Shown: piece by piece, positions 1 to 8,427 of the stretch
How the letters are laid out: each line of letters begins with the position of its first letter
How positions within the stretch are numbered: the stretch's first letter is position 1
Assembly: GCF_001612615.1 (NCBI RefSeq)
Contig: NZ_BDAU01000058.1
Coordinates: forward strand, 1 to 42,125
Reading direction: 5' to 3'
Source: Nocardia amikacinitolerans NBRC 108937
GTDB lineage: Bacteria > Actinomycetota > Actinomycetes > Mycobacteriales > Mycobacteriaceae
DNA length: 42,125 bases
Program-made: the position numbers and the translations under genes
Notes under the pieces: generated by a model
What the model was told of the DNA's origin: nothing
Database searches by the model: none
Seen by the model: only the letters and a program-made list of their open reading frames with translations

Positions 1-145
1 ATTCACGATGCCTGGTAGCGGTCGACTCGTTGGGCCATCAGCCGCTGGGTTGTCATGCCGGCGGGACTGTGGATTCGAGGCACCTGGACCCCACCGGGCG
101 TGGCTTCGCATGTGCGCGGGTTGGGGACTGTGTCATGCTTGCCCG

Positions 146-562
146 ATGAGATTGGGGGATGCCCTCGGGTTGACGAAATCGACTGATTTTCTGCCGAAGT
201 ACCATGGGGACGAGGGGGATACGCGGTACCCGTCGCCGCGCAAGTTGCGGTCGCTGGGTGCCACGTTGATCGACTTCGTCCTGCAGTTCGGCTCGATCGT
301 CGCGATGGCGGTGCTGCTGGTGGTGGAAGTTCCGGAAGCGTTCAGGTATTCGGTGCTGCTGATACCGGTGGTCGTCGTCGGCGGGAACCGGATTCTGTTG
401 CCGAAGTGGGTCCATGCGAGCGTCGGGGAGTTGATCTTCGGGCTGGTGGAGATTCGCGGTAGCGACGGTGCGTGGCCCGGCTGGCGCGATCTGTTGCGGG
501 GACTTGGGGCGGGTCGTGACGGATTGCCCAACCTCGTGAACGTCCGCCGCTGCGATGTCTGA
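146..562 (+). CDS. RDD-family small membrane protein
   Basis: A protein of about 138 residues when read from the ATG at 146. The frame is open further upstream, but the earlier part looks non-coding. The motif RSLGATLIDFV opens the first hydrophobic segment, as in RDD domains. A second hydrophobic stretch (VLLIPVVVVGG) follows, then the typical closing pattern ASVGELIFGLVEIRG. This is a two-helix integral membrane protein. RDD proteins are mostly of unknown function; some are linked to transport or ion stress. A 7-bp stem hairpin lies just after the stop. The ATG at 110 is an alternative start. Family assignment is moderately sure; function is unknown. Confidence 0.6.
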   Translation: MRLGDALGLTKSTDFLPKYHGDEGDTRYPSPRKLRSLGATLIDFVLQFGSIVAMAVLLVVEVPEAFRYSVLLIPVVVVGGNRILLPKWVHASVGELIFGLVEIRGSDGAWPGWRDLLRGLGAGRDGLPNLVNVRRCDV

Positions 563-569
563 GCGCTTG

Positions 570-586
570 CCAGGCAGATTGCCTGG
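570..586 (+). terminator. Hairpin after RDD gene
   Basis: CCAGGCA-GAT-TGCCTGG is a perfect 7-bp stem with a 3-nt loop, 7 bases after the stop codon. There is no T-tract, which is common in high-GC actinobacteria. Confidence 0.5.
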
Positions 587-668
587 AAGATGAACGGACC
601 GGTCTCTTTGTCGGGAGACGTTTCGGGGATACCGTGGTGCCCTTACCGATCTTGACCTAGGGGTACAC

Positions 669-2234
669 ATGGCACTGTCGCGTCGGCGGTTCTTGGCTGC
701 GTCGGCGGTCGGTGGCGCCGCGGCGGTGGTGGTGGCGCCGGCGGCGGGGGCGGACGAGTTGCGGGTGGTGGGGGCGGGGGATCTGGAGTATCTGCCGCTA
801 GTTATGCGGGGGTACAACCGGCGGTTCGCGGCGCGGCCGGAGCAGATCTATGTGCCGAGTTCGGCCGAGCAGGTGCGCGTTGCGGTGGGGCGGGCGGTGG
901 CGGCGGGTTCGCGGTTGGCGGTGCGGTCGGGTGGGCACTGTTTCGAGGATTTCGTGGACTCGGCGCAGACGCGCTCGATCATCGATCTCGGCCGGATGAA
1001 TCAGGTGCGCTGGGACGAGACGCACCGGGCGTTCTCGGTGGACGCGGGCGCCGAGCTGGGTGCGGTGTACGAGGCGTTGCGGCGCTGGGGTGTGACGATT
1101 CCGGCGGGGATCTGCCTTGGGGTCGGGATGGGCGGGCATGTCAGTGGCGGCGGCTACGGGCCGCTGTCTCGGCGGCTCGGGCTGATGGCCGACTATCTGT
1201 GCGGGGTCGAGGTCGTCACGGTCGGCGCCGACGGCGAGGCCAGGGTGGTGCTGGCGACCAAGGACGGCCCGGACGCGGAGCTGTGGTGGGCGCACACCGG
1301 CGGCGGTGGCGGCAATTTCGGTGTGGTGACGCGCTTTCTGCTGCGCGCGCCATTGTCCGATGGGTCCGATCCGGCGACGGCGCTGCCGAAACCGCCCGGT
1401 GCGATGCTGAATTCGCGGGTGGTTCTGCCGCTGATGAGCGAGGCCGCGTTCGTGCGGCTGCTCGGGAACTACCTGGCGTTCTACGAGCGAAACAACGCGC
1501 CGGGCAATCGGTTCGCGGGACTGTACGCGCCGTTGAGCTTCCGGACGGTCGGCACCGGGTTCGCGCAGATGATCGTGCTGCTGGATGCCGATTCCGTCGA
1601 CGCCCGAGCGCAATTCGACGAGTTCCTGGGCACGGTTCTGGATGGTGTGGACGCCGTCCCGGTCGTGCAGCCGGTCGCCCAGCTGTCGTATTCCGACACG
1701 GTGCAGCAGGTGTACTACCCGAAAGGTTCGCTGACGCCGCGGGTCAAGGTGAAGGCGGCTTACCTGAGGCGGGCGTATTCCGAGGATCAGCTGCGCGTGT
1801 TCTACCGGTACCTGACGAATCTCGCTGTGCTCGGCGAGACGGAGGTGGAATTCCTGCCCTTCGGCGGGGCCATCAATGCCGTCGCACCTGACGCCACTGC
1901 CATTTCCGCGCGGAATTCCTTCGCGCAGATGCTGATTCACGCCGCCTGGCGACTTCCCGAGGGCGACGACGCGCACCTGCGGTGGGCGCGCGAGCTGTTC
2001 CGCGAGGTGTATTCGGCGACCGGCGGCGTCCCGGTGCCCAACGCCGACAACGGCGGAAGCTACATCAACTACCCGGACCCTGATCTGGCGGACCCGCGCT
2101 GGAACACCTCCGGCGTGCCGTGGCACCGCTTCTACTACGGCGACAACTACCCGAAGTTGTTGCGTATCAAGCGGACTTGGGATCCGCGCGGGGTGTTCCA
2201 GCACGCGTTGTCGATCGGTCGACCGGACTGGTGA
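669..2234 (+). CDS. Tat-exported FAD-linked oxidase (berberine-bridge type)
   Basis: A 521-residue flavin oxidase exported in folded form. Residues 1-28 are a twin-arginine signal (SRRRFLAAS, then a hydrophobic core and A-rich cleavage site). A PCMH FAD-binding domain follows, with the pyrophosphate loop RSGGH. His90 in SGGHCFED and Cys149 in PAGICLGVG match the two residues that attach FAD covalently in bicovalent berberine-bridge enzymes. The C-terminus has the BBE block (YINYPDPDL, FYYGDNYPKLLRIKRTWDP). Such enzymes oxidise alcohols, sugars or alkaloid-like substrates using O2; the substrate here cannot be told. It appears to be a single-gene unit. Confidence 0.9.
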   Translation: MALSRRRFLAASAVGGAAAVVVAPAAGADELRVVGAGDLEYLPLVMRGYNRRFAARPEQIYVPSSAEQVRVAVGRAVAAGSRLAVRSGGHCFEDFVDSAQTRSIIDLGRMNQVRWDETHRAFSVDAGAELGAVYEALRRWGVTIPAGICLGVGMGGHVSGGGYGPLSRRLGLMADYLCGVEVVTVGADGEARVVLATKDGPDAELWWAHTGGGGGNFGVVTRFLLRAPLSDGSDPATALPKPPGAMLNSRVVLPLMSEAAFVRLLGNYLAFYERNNAPGNRFAGLYAPLSFRTVGTGFAQMIVLLDADSVDARAQFDEFLGTVLDGVDAVPVVQPVAQLSYSDTVQQVYYPKGSLTPRVKVKAAYLRRAYSEDQLRVFYRYLTNLAVLGETEVEFLPFGGAINAVAPDATAISARNSFAQMLIHAAWRLPEGDDAHLRWARELFREVYSATGGVPVPNADNGGSYINYPDPDLADPRWNTSGVPWHRFYYGDNYPKLLRIKRTWDPRGVFQHALSIGRPDW

Positions 2235-2286
2235 GACCGCCGATGTCCACCGTAAGACCAACCGCCACCACCGACGTCAAAGCACC

Positions 2287-3102
2287 TCACGTAAGCGCGA
2301 TCACCCGACAAGGCCCACCGGTCCCGCCCACATGCTTCGGCGCCCCGACGATGACCGTCGCTCCCGAAGCAGGCGCCGCACCGAGATTCGCCAACATCTC
2401 CACCCCGTACCGCCCCGCGCCGAGAATCGCGGTGTGCGCGCCGTGATCTCGGCTGAGCGCGTGATCCAAGCTCAACGTGTCCACGCCCACGCCGACGACC
2501 CCGCACCGCTGCACCAGATACGCGGCCGCGTCGGGTGCGATGCCCGGTGCGTGCGGCACGCCGTTGGCGTCGAGATTGAGGAAGGCCGCGGCGTCGTGGA
2601 TGTGGCGTTCGCAGCCGGAATACATTGCCACGAAGGCTCGTTCGGGCATGCGGCCGTGCCGGGACTGCCAGTTCTCGATGTCGTCGATGGTGAGCGCCGC
2701 GTCGGGGTCGCGTTCGGCCCGCGCGCTGATGTCGATGACCACCAGTGGCGCGACGAGATCCGTGACGGCGAGCGCGTCGGTGGTCGTGCCGCCCGGCACG
2801 CGATGCGCGGGTGCGTCCAGATGGGTGCCGGAGTGTTCCCAGAAGGCGAGCGCGTTCTGGCCGAATCCACCGAGGGCGTGCCAGGCCACGGGGATCGCCG
2901 TGAACGGCGGACTGCCGGGCCACGTCGGCAGGTGCGGGCCGAGGGCGTGGGTGAGGTCGAGAACGCCGCGTGCCGCCGGGATGGCGCGGGCGGGCGGCGC
3001 AGCGGCGGCGAAGGCGGCGAGTCCCGCGGCGGCGAAGAGCGCGCGGCGGCTGGGACGGGCGGCGTTCTCATGGGCCGACTGGATGATTTTCGGAGCACAC
3101 AT
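2287..3102 (-). CDS. Tat-exported cyclase-family (kynurenine formamidase-like) hydrolase
   Basis: Read from the ATG at 3102, a 271-residue protein. It begins with a twin-arginine-like leader (RPSRRALFAAAGLAAFAAA...ARA). The mature part has the cyclase fold signatures: DLTHALGPHLPTWPG, then the metal-binding HSGTHLDAPAH (the HxGTHxDAPxH motif), and near the end GVDTLSLDH and VGAPKHVGGTGGPCRVIAL. Members are Mn/Zn hydrolases such as kynurenine formamidase and isatin hydrolase. Export argues against a tryptophan-pathway role, so the substrate is unknown. It converges with the FAD oxidase, with a 52-bp gap. Confidence 0.85.
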   Translation of the reverse strand: MCAPKIIQSAHENAARPSRRALFAAAGLAAFAAAAPPARAIPAARGVLDLTHALGPHLPTWPGSPPFTAIPVAWHALGGFGQNALAFWEHSGTHLDAPAHRVPGGTTTDALAVTDLVAPLVVIDISARAERDPDAALTIDDIENWQSRHGRMPERAFVAMYSGCERHIHDAAAFLNLDANGVPHAPGIAPDAAAYLVQRCGVVGVGVDTLSLDHALSRDHGAHTAILGAGRYGVEMLANLGAAPASGATVIVGAPKHVGGTGGPCRVIALT

Positions 3103-3295
3103 GTCAGTGGTTCCGGATCTGCGACATGGTGTTCCTGACTTCCGACGAGCGGCGGGCGCTCGCTGACGCGCGTGCTTGGCGGTGACCCGCCGTGGGGACC
3201 GGCAAAATCCGCCGATCCCGACCGAAGATAACCCGCTCCCGCCGTTACGACCTCCCAGCTTGGCGAATCTCACTGCGCTGGGCAGAATCGCGCGA

Positions 3296-4180
3296 ATGAT
3301 GGCCGACCGCCGTTCCCGCGCCGTCGCGTCGCTGCGGGGGCTCACCGTCGGCGACGCGTTCGGCGGCTGCTTCTTCGTCCCCGACAACTTGCCCGCGCTC
3401 GAAGCCCGCGCCTTGCCGCCGGAACCCTGGTGGTGGACCGACGACACCGAGATGGCGTGCTCGGTCGTCGCCGTCCTGGATCGCCACGGTCGCATCGACC
3501 AGGACGCGCTCGCGGCGTCCTTCGCCGAACACCATGACTTCGACCGCGGCTACGGTCCGAGCGCCAACCGCATGCTGCGCCTCATCCGGCAGAAGGGCGG
3601 CGACTGGCGCGAGCTGGCGACCGCGTCGTTCGGCGGAAAGGGCTCCTGGGGCAACGGCGCGGCCATGCGGGTCGCTCCGCTCGGTGCGTACTTCGCCGAT
3701 GACCTGGACCGGGTGATCGCCGACGCGGCCGCCTCGGCCGAGATCACGCACGCCCATCCCGAGGGTGTCGCGGGCGCGATCGCGGTGGCGCTCGGCGCGG
3801 CCCTCACTTCTTTGCGCGGCGCGGCGCTGCTCGACGCCATCGCGGCGCGCACACCGCGGGGAGCGGTGCGCGACGGAATCACCTCGGCGCGCGGGCTGCT
3901 CGACGTCGGCCCGGCGGAGGCCGCGCGAGCACTCGGCAACGGTCGCGACGTCTCCGCCCCCGACACGGTGCCGTTCTGCCTGTGGATCGCCGCGCGCTTC
4001 GACGACTTCGCCGAGGCGTGCTGGGCCACCGCGAGCGCGGGCGGCGACGTGGACACGACATGCGCCATCGTCGGCGGCATTCTCGGCGCACGGGACGCGG
4101 TGATCCCGGACGAATGGGTGCGGCGCTGCGAGGAGCTGCCCGAGTGGTCCGGGATCACGCTCACCGGGTCCGCGCGGTGA
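3296..4180 (+). CDS. ADP-ribosylglycohydrolase family protein
   Basis: Two consecutive in-frame ATGs (3296 and 3299) give a protein of about 294 residues. The binuclear metal site of the ARH/DraG fold is visible: GLTVGDAFGG near the N-terminus, WTDDTEM (Asp-Asp-Thr) around residue 50, the internal GSWGNGAAMRVAPLG block, and GGDVDTTCAIVGGILGA near the C-terminus. The family removes ADP-ribose from proteins or small molecules, or acts on related N-glycosides. No DraT-like transferase is adjacent, so the substrate is unknown. The frame is open back to 3176, but that stretch lacks family similarity. Confidence 0.9.
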   Translation: MMADRRSRAVASLRGLTVGDAFGGCFFVPDNLPALEARALPPEPWWWTDDTEMACSVVAVLDRHGRIDQDALAASFAEHHDFDRGYGPSANRMLRLIRQKGGDWRELATASFGGKGSWGNGAAMRVAPLGAYFADDLDRVIADAAASAEITHAHPEGVAGAIAVALGAALTSLRGAALLDAIAARTPRGAVRDGITSARGLLDVGPAEAARALGNGRDVSAPDTVPFCLWIAARFDDFAEACWATASAGGDVDTTCAIVGGILGARDAVIPDEWVRRCEELPEWSGITLTGSAR

Positions 4181-4261
4181 TCAGTTCGGTAGTTACCGGC
4201 GGGCAATCCGTCGCGCAGCGCCGAGCCAGCGCCACCCGTCGAACACCGGCGCGCAGGTCGG

Positions 4262-4275
4262 TATAGTCGCCGCGG
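4262..4275 (+). promoter_or_regulatory. -10 element for a leaderless GT87 transcript
   Basis: TATAGT sits 8 bases before the ATG at 4276 with no Shine-Dalgarno sequence between, the usual layout of leaderless actinobacterial mRNAs. No clear -35 element is visible. Confidence 0.5.
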
Positions 4276-5556
4276 ATGAGTAGTTCCGCCGCCTGTGATG
4301 TGCCGATGTCGTCGACCCGCCGGTTCGGGCGTGTGGTCTGGCTTGTGCCTGCGCTACTCGTCGTGTTCACCTGGCTGTGTCTGACGCTGCCGCTCTGGCC
4401 GTTCAAGGAGATCACCGGCGGCTTCATCGACCTGCAGGTCTATCGTCTCGGCGTCGAAACGCTGCGCCACGGCGGCGACATGTACGGACAACTCCCGCAG
4501 ACGACCATCGGCATCGGACTGCCCTTCATCTATCCGCCGTTCGCCGCCCTGGTGCTCGCGCCGTTCGCGCTGCTGCCCTGGGATGTCGCGGCGTTCGCCT
4601 TCTTCGTCACCTCGGTGGCCGCGCTGACGTTGACCTTGTACCTGGTCGCTCGGCGGGTATGGCCCGGCGAGAACGCGCGGCGGCTCGCGCTGTTCGCCAC
4701 CGCCTGCGCGGCGCCGCTGGCACTGCTGCTGGAACCGACCAGGGCGACGCTGGACTTCGGCCAGGTCAACCTGCTGCTGATGGCGCTGGTCGCGGCCGAC
4801 TGCCTGACCGAGAAGCCGAAGTGGCGGCGCGGCATGCTGATCGGCATCGCGGCGGCGATCAAGCTGACCCCTGCCGCGTTCGTCCTGTTCTTCCTGGTTC
4901 GCCGCGACTACAAGTCGGCGATCACCGCCGCCGTCACCGGCGCCGCCGCGACCGCGCTCAGCTTCCTCGTACTGCCGAGCACCTCGGTGAAGTACTGGTT
5001 CGGCGGCCTCGGCAATGTGGACGGCCTGAGCGGCTCGGCGTTCCACACCAACCAGTCGATCCAGGCGGTGCTCGCCCGGTTGCGGGTGCCCGAGCCCGTT
5101 TTCACCATCGTCTGGCTGGTGGTTGGCGCGGCCCTGCTCGCGCTGGTCGTGCTCGCGATGCGGCGGGCGGCCGATGCTCCCGCGCTCGCGTTGGCCATCA
5201 ACGCGGTCTTCACCCTGCTCGTCTCGCCGATTTCCTGGTCGCACCACTGGATCTGGATCGCGCCCGCGCTGTTCGCCGTGATCGGCTACGCGATCCGGCT
5301 GCCGTGGCGGCGTGCGCTGGGCTGGTACGCGGTCGCCGTCGTCGTCGGCGCGGTGTTCGTCTACGGGCCGCAGAACTGGCTACCCAACGGCGAACAGCGC
5401 GAGTCGCTGTGGACGCCGTGGCAGCACGTGATCGGCAATACCTATGTGTGGCTGAGCGTGCTGTTGGTGATCCTGTTCCTGGCGACGTCCAGGCGCAAAG
5501 CGGCGGCGATAACCCCGGCGCAAGTCCGGCACGAAGTACCCCAGCCGGTTTCGTAA
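4276..5556 (+). CDS. GT87 (DUF2029) polyprenyl-phosphate-dependent mannosyltransferase-like membrane protein
   Basis: A 426-residue polytopic membrane protein with about ten hydrophobic segments. GT-C features are the first periplasmic loop with FIDLQVYRLG (acidic residue plus Y, the likely catalytic Asp) and LPFIYPPFAALVLAPFALLPW, and then SPISWSHHWIW late in the chain. GT87 enzymes in mycolata (PimE-type and lipoarabinomannan alpha-1,2 transferases) move mannose from polyprenyl-phosphate-mannose to phosphatidylinositol mannosides or lipoglycans outside the membrane. Which acceptor this one uses is not decidable. It is transcribed alone and followed by a hairpin. Confidence 0.85.
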   Translation: MSSSAACDVPMSSTRRFGRVVWLVPALLVVFTWLCLTLPLWPFKEITGGFIDLQVYRLGVETLRHGGDMYGQLPQTTIGIGLPFIYPPFAALVLAPFALLPWDVAAFAFFVTSVAALTLTLYLVARRVWPGENARRLALFATACAAPLALLLEPTRATLDFGQVNLLLMALVAADCLTEKPKWRRGMLIGIAAAIKLTPAAFVLFFLVRRDYKSAITAAVTGAAATALSFLVLPSTSVKYWFGGLGNVDGLSGSAFHTNQSIQAVLARLRVPEPVFTIVWLVVGAALLALVVLAMRRAADAPALALAINAVFTLLVSPISWSHHWIWIAPALFAVIGYAIRLPWRRALGWYAVAVVVGAVFVYGPQNWLPNGEQRESLWTPWQHVIGNTYVWLSVLLVILFLATSRRKAAAITPAQVRHEVPQPVS

Positions 5557-5573
5557 TCGTTTGGCGCTGCCTA

Positions 5574-5599
5574 CCGCCCGGTGTAGAGGAGCCGGGCGG
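5574..5599. terminator. Hairpin between convergent GT87 and cutinase genes
   Basis: CCGCCCGG and CCGGGCGG form a perfect 8-bp GC stem around a 10-nt loop, 17 bases past the GT87 stop. It lies between two convergent genes and may serve both. Confidence 0.55.
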
Positions 5600-5680
5600 G
5601 GCAGCCGCGACTGATTCAACGGGGTGATCCTGAGCCGCGGGTACTCGGTTCGATGAGAAAGCGCTGAGAATCGGACCGGC

Positions 5681-6574
5681 TCAGGCCAGCGAGGCCAGCC
5701 AATCGTGCATCCAGGACAGCGCCGTCTCGCCGCCGCCGACGGAGTAGCTGCCGTAGAGGGTGTGCGCCTCGGAGCGGTAGAACTCCTCGAGCTTTCTGCG
5801 GCGTTCTTCGTTGGCGGACTCCGAGAGCTGGTTCTGCAGCAGCGCGACCCCGCCGCGCGCCATCAGATCGTTGACGATGGTTCCGAATTCGAGCTGGTAG
5901 CGCCACATGTTGGCGAGGTCGGGGCTGGAGCTCTGGGCCAGGAAACCGGCGAACCTGGTGACGAAGTCGTCGGCGGCGGTGGCGCAGTAGAGGTCACCGA
6001 CCGCGCAGATCGTGCGGGTCTGCGGTGCGACCCAACCGAATCCGCCCACCCGGGGACCGCCCGCGCCCGCGCCGCCGACCGGCGGGCCGACCAACGCGTC
6101 GGTGGGGGAGCGGCGCGGATCGGAGATGAGGCCGACCGCCGCGATCCGTTGCGGCGGAACCACGCCGAGGCCGGTGCCGATCTCGGCGGCCACGTCGCCC
6201 GCCGCGTCGGCGCCCTGGCTGTAACCGAGCAGCGCGAGCTTGGTCGCGCCGCACTGGCGCGCCATCGCGCCGAGCATGCCGCGGGCGTTGTCGACGGCTT
6301 CCTTCTTCGACGCGCCGTACACGTCGCCCTCCCACGGGAAGGCGGTCGCCGCGTAGCTGACATAGTCCACGCGCACCGAGGACGGAAGGCCGTCGGTCAC
6401 TCCGGCGAGCATGCCGGGACCGGGCCGGTGCTCGTCGCTCTCCCATGTCCCCGGAATCGCCACGACGTACATGCTCGGGCAGCCGGGATCGGCCTGCGCC
6501 CCGCCGCCGACGGAAATGGTGGACAACGCCATCGCCGAGATGCCGATGACCGCACGAAGAAGTGTGGATCGCAT
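5681..6574 (-). CDS. Secreted cutinase-family esterase
   Basis: A 297-residue protein read from the ATG at 6574, chosen because AAGGGGAG lies at ribosome-binding distance upstream. Residues 1-28 are a Sec signal peptide (MRSTLLRAVIGISAMALS...AQA). The mature chain shows the alpha/beta-hydrolase nucleophile elbow GYSQGAD with Ser119, then the CAVGDLYC block carrying the likely catalytic Asp, and a His in SEAHTLYG. The cutinase family in mycolata (Culp proteins) hydrolyses lipid esters in or near the cell envelope. The C-terminal extension of about 60 residues beyond the core is not assigned. Confidence 0.85.
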   Translation of the reverse strand: MRSTLLRAVIGISAMALSTISVGGGAQADPGCPSMYVVAIPGTWESDEHRPGPGMLAGVTDGLPSSVRVDYVSYAATAFPWEGDVYGASKKEAVDNARGMLGAMARQCGATKLALLGYSQGADAAGDVAAEIGTGLGVVPPQRIAAVGLISDPRRSPTDALVGPPVGGAGAGGPRVGGFGWVAPQTRTICAVGDLYCATAADDFVTRFAGFLAQSSSPDLANMWRYQLEFGTIVNDLMARGGVALLQNQLSESANEERRRKLEEFYRSEAHTLYGSYSVGGGETALSWMHDWLASLA

Positions 6575-6724
6575 GGTGCCGCTCCCCTTGCTGCACGCCC
6601 CGCCCGGGGCTTTCCCCTGACTGATCCGCCCCGCGGACGACCCCGGCGGGACGGAGTTCGGCCGAAGCCGCACACGGTCGGGGCGGAGATGCGCCCTGCC
6701 TGCGGGAGGTCCGGTAGGTGGCTT

Positions 6725-6742
6725 TGAGACCAAAGGGTCTCA
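6725..6742. promoter_or_regulatory. Perfect inverted repeat upstream of cutinase gene
   Basis: TGAGACC-AAAG-GGTCTCA, 150 bp upstream of the cutinase start. It could be an operator. The 280-bp gap (6575-6854) otherwise holds this, a CRP-like site and small palindromes, with no gene. Confidence 0.35.
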
Positions 6743-6793
6743 GATGCATGCGAGGGTAGCGCAGACGTGCGACGGCCCACAATCGCCGCCAAT

Positions 6794-6809
6794 TGTGATT
6801 CAAATCACC
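6794..6809. promoter_or_regulatory. CRP-like site
   Basis: TGTGATTCAAATCACC matches the actinobacterial CRP consensus TGTGA-N6-TCACA at 9 of 10 specified bases. It lies 220 bp upstream of the cutinase start, which is far, so a role is uncertain. Confidence 0.3.
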
Positions 6810-6854
6810 GATCGGTCGGCGATTTCCTGGTTTCGGCCGTGGCGCTCGCTCTCA

Positions 6855-8291
6855 TCAGCGAATTCGCGCGACGACTTCCGCTTCTTCCGGCCAGCGCTGC
6901 GCCCACGGCCGCGCCTTTTCGAGTTGTGCTGCGACGCGCAGGATTTCGAGTTCGCCGTCGGGACGGCCGACCAGCTGGACGCTGAGGGGCAGTCCGGAAT
7001 CCGACCACCCCGCGGGGATCGCGGCAGCCGGATTGCCGCACACGTTCCACATCGCGGTGTAGGCGGTCATCGGCATGCTGCGCAGGATCGCGTGCAGCGC
7101 GCCCGCGCCGTCCAGCCTGCCGACCGGCGGCGGCAGGTGCGGCAAGGTCGGGGTGAGGACCAAGTCGTAGCGTTCGAAAACGCGGTGGACGCGGGATGCG
7201 ACCCGTTCGCCGTGCCGTTCCGCCCAGCGCAGCACCGGTTCGGGCGCGAGCACACGCGCGGTGGCCGCGAGCGTGCGGGTACGGCGCTCGAGCAGGTCGG
7301 GTCGGTCGACGCGATCGGCCTCCTCTCGGATGCCGCCGAGAAACTGCGGGAAGAACGCGGACGTGGCGTCGGGATAGTCGAGTTCGAATTTCTCGACGTG
7401 GTGGCCGAGTTCGGTCAACGCGTCGGCCATCGAGCGGACCGCGCCGGCGCACTCGGGGTCGAGGCGGGTCAAAGGGACGGCGGATCGCACGGAGACGGCG
7501 ATCCGCAACGGCGTCGCGGGAGCGGCCTCGGAGAACGCGATCGTCGGTGCCGGCGCGTGCCAGCGATCTCCGGCGACGCTACCGCTGATGACGTCGTAGA
7601 GCAGTGCGCTGTCGGCGACCGACCTGGTCAGCACACCGAGCGTGCCGAGCGCGCGCCACAGGTCACCGTTGGGCGCGGTGCTGACCCGCCCGCGCTGCGG
7701 CTTCAAACCGAACAGGCCGCAGCAGGCCGCCGGAATTCGGATCGACCCGCCGCCGTCGCCGCCGGTGGCCGCGGCCACCACGCCCGCCGCGACCGCCGCC
7801 GCCGAACCGCCGCTGGAGCCGCCCGTGCTGCGGGTGAGGTCCCATGGATTGCGTGTGTAACCGTGCGCCGCGGATTCGGTGAACGGCCAAGTGCCGAACT
7901 CCGGCATCGCGGTCTTGCCGACGATGATCGCGCCCGCCGCACGGAGCCGCCGCACGATCTCCGAGTCTGCCGCGGCGGGCGTGGTCACCGCGGCGCCGCC
8001 ATAGGTGGTGCGGACGCCCGCGACGTCGACCTCGTCCTTGATCGCGATCGGCACGCCGTGCAGCGGGCCGAGTGCGCGCCCGGCGGCCTGTGCTTCGTCG
8101 CGAATCCTGGCCTCGGCCAACGCCTCCTCGGCGAGCACGGTGACGAAGGCGTTGAGCCGCGGCTGCACGCGGTCGATGTGCGCGAGGGTCTGCTCGGTGA
8201 GTTCGAGCGCCGAGATGCGGCCGTTGCGGATGGCCTCGGCCTGGCCGAGCACTCCGGTGTACCGCGGTCGGTCGCCGGGTTGCTCGTTCAT
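6855..8291 (-). CDS. Amidase signature-family hydrolase
   Basis: A 478-residue cytosolic amidase. The start at 8291 is supported by GAGAGGGA upstream. The Ser-cisSer-Lys triad is readable: Lys85 in PIAIKDE, the cis-Ser at about 160 in STGGSSGGS, and the nucleophile Ser183 in GGDGGGSIRIPA. The overall length and the C-terminal PLSVQLVGRPDGE block are typical of the family, which hydrolyses acyl amides. GatA is unlikely because no gatC or gatB is adjacent. The physiological substrate is unknown. Confidence 0.9.
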   Translation of the reverse strand: MNEQPGDRPRYTGVLGQAEAIRNGRISALELTEQTLAHIDRVQPRLNAFVTVLAEEALAEARIRDEAQAAGRALGPLHGVPIAIKDEVDVAGVRTTYGGAAVTTPAAADSEIVRRLRAAGAIIVGKTAMPEFGTWPFTESAAHGYTRNPWDLTRSTGGSSGGSAAAVAAGVVAAATGGDGGGSIRIPAACCGLFGLKPQRGRVSTAPNGDLWRALGTLGVLTRSVADSALLYDVISGSVAGDRWHAPAPTIAFSEAAPATPLRIAVSVRSAVPLTRLDPECAGAVRSMADALTELGHHVEKFELDYPDATSAFFPQFLGGIREEADRVDRPDLLERRTRTLAATARVLAPEPVLRWAERHGERVASRVHRVFERYDLVLTPTLPHLPPPVGRLDGAGALHAILRSMPMTAYTAMWNVCGNPAAAIPAGWSDSGLPLSVQLVGRPDGELEILRVAAQLEKARPWAQRWPEEAEVVARIR

Positions 8292-8427
8292 CGGGTTCCC
8301 TCTCGTGGGGCCGGTGCGTTCACGTGGACGCACGTTCAGTTGTCCGATTACATGCCGCGCCGTAGGACGTGTCAAGGGTGGTGCGGGGCATCGGCGCCGT
8401 TCGCGGGTGATACTGGCGCGCGTGAAC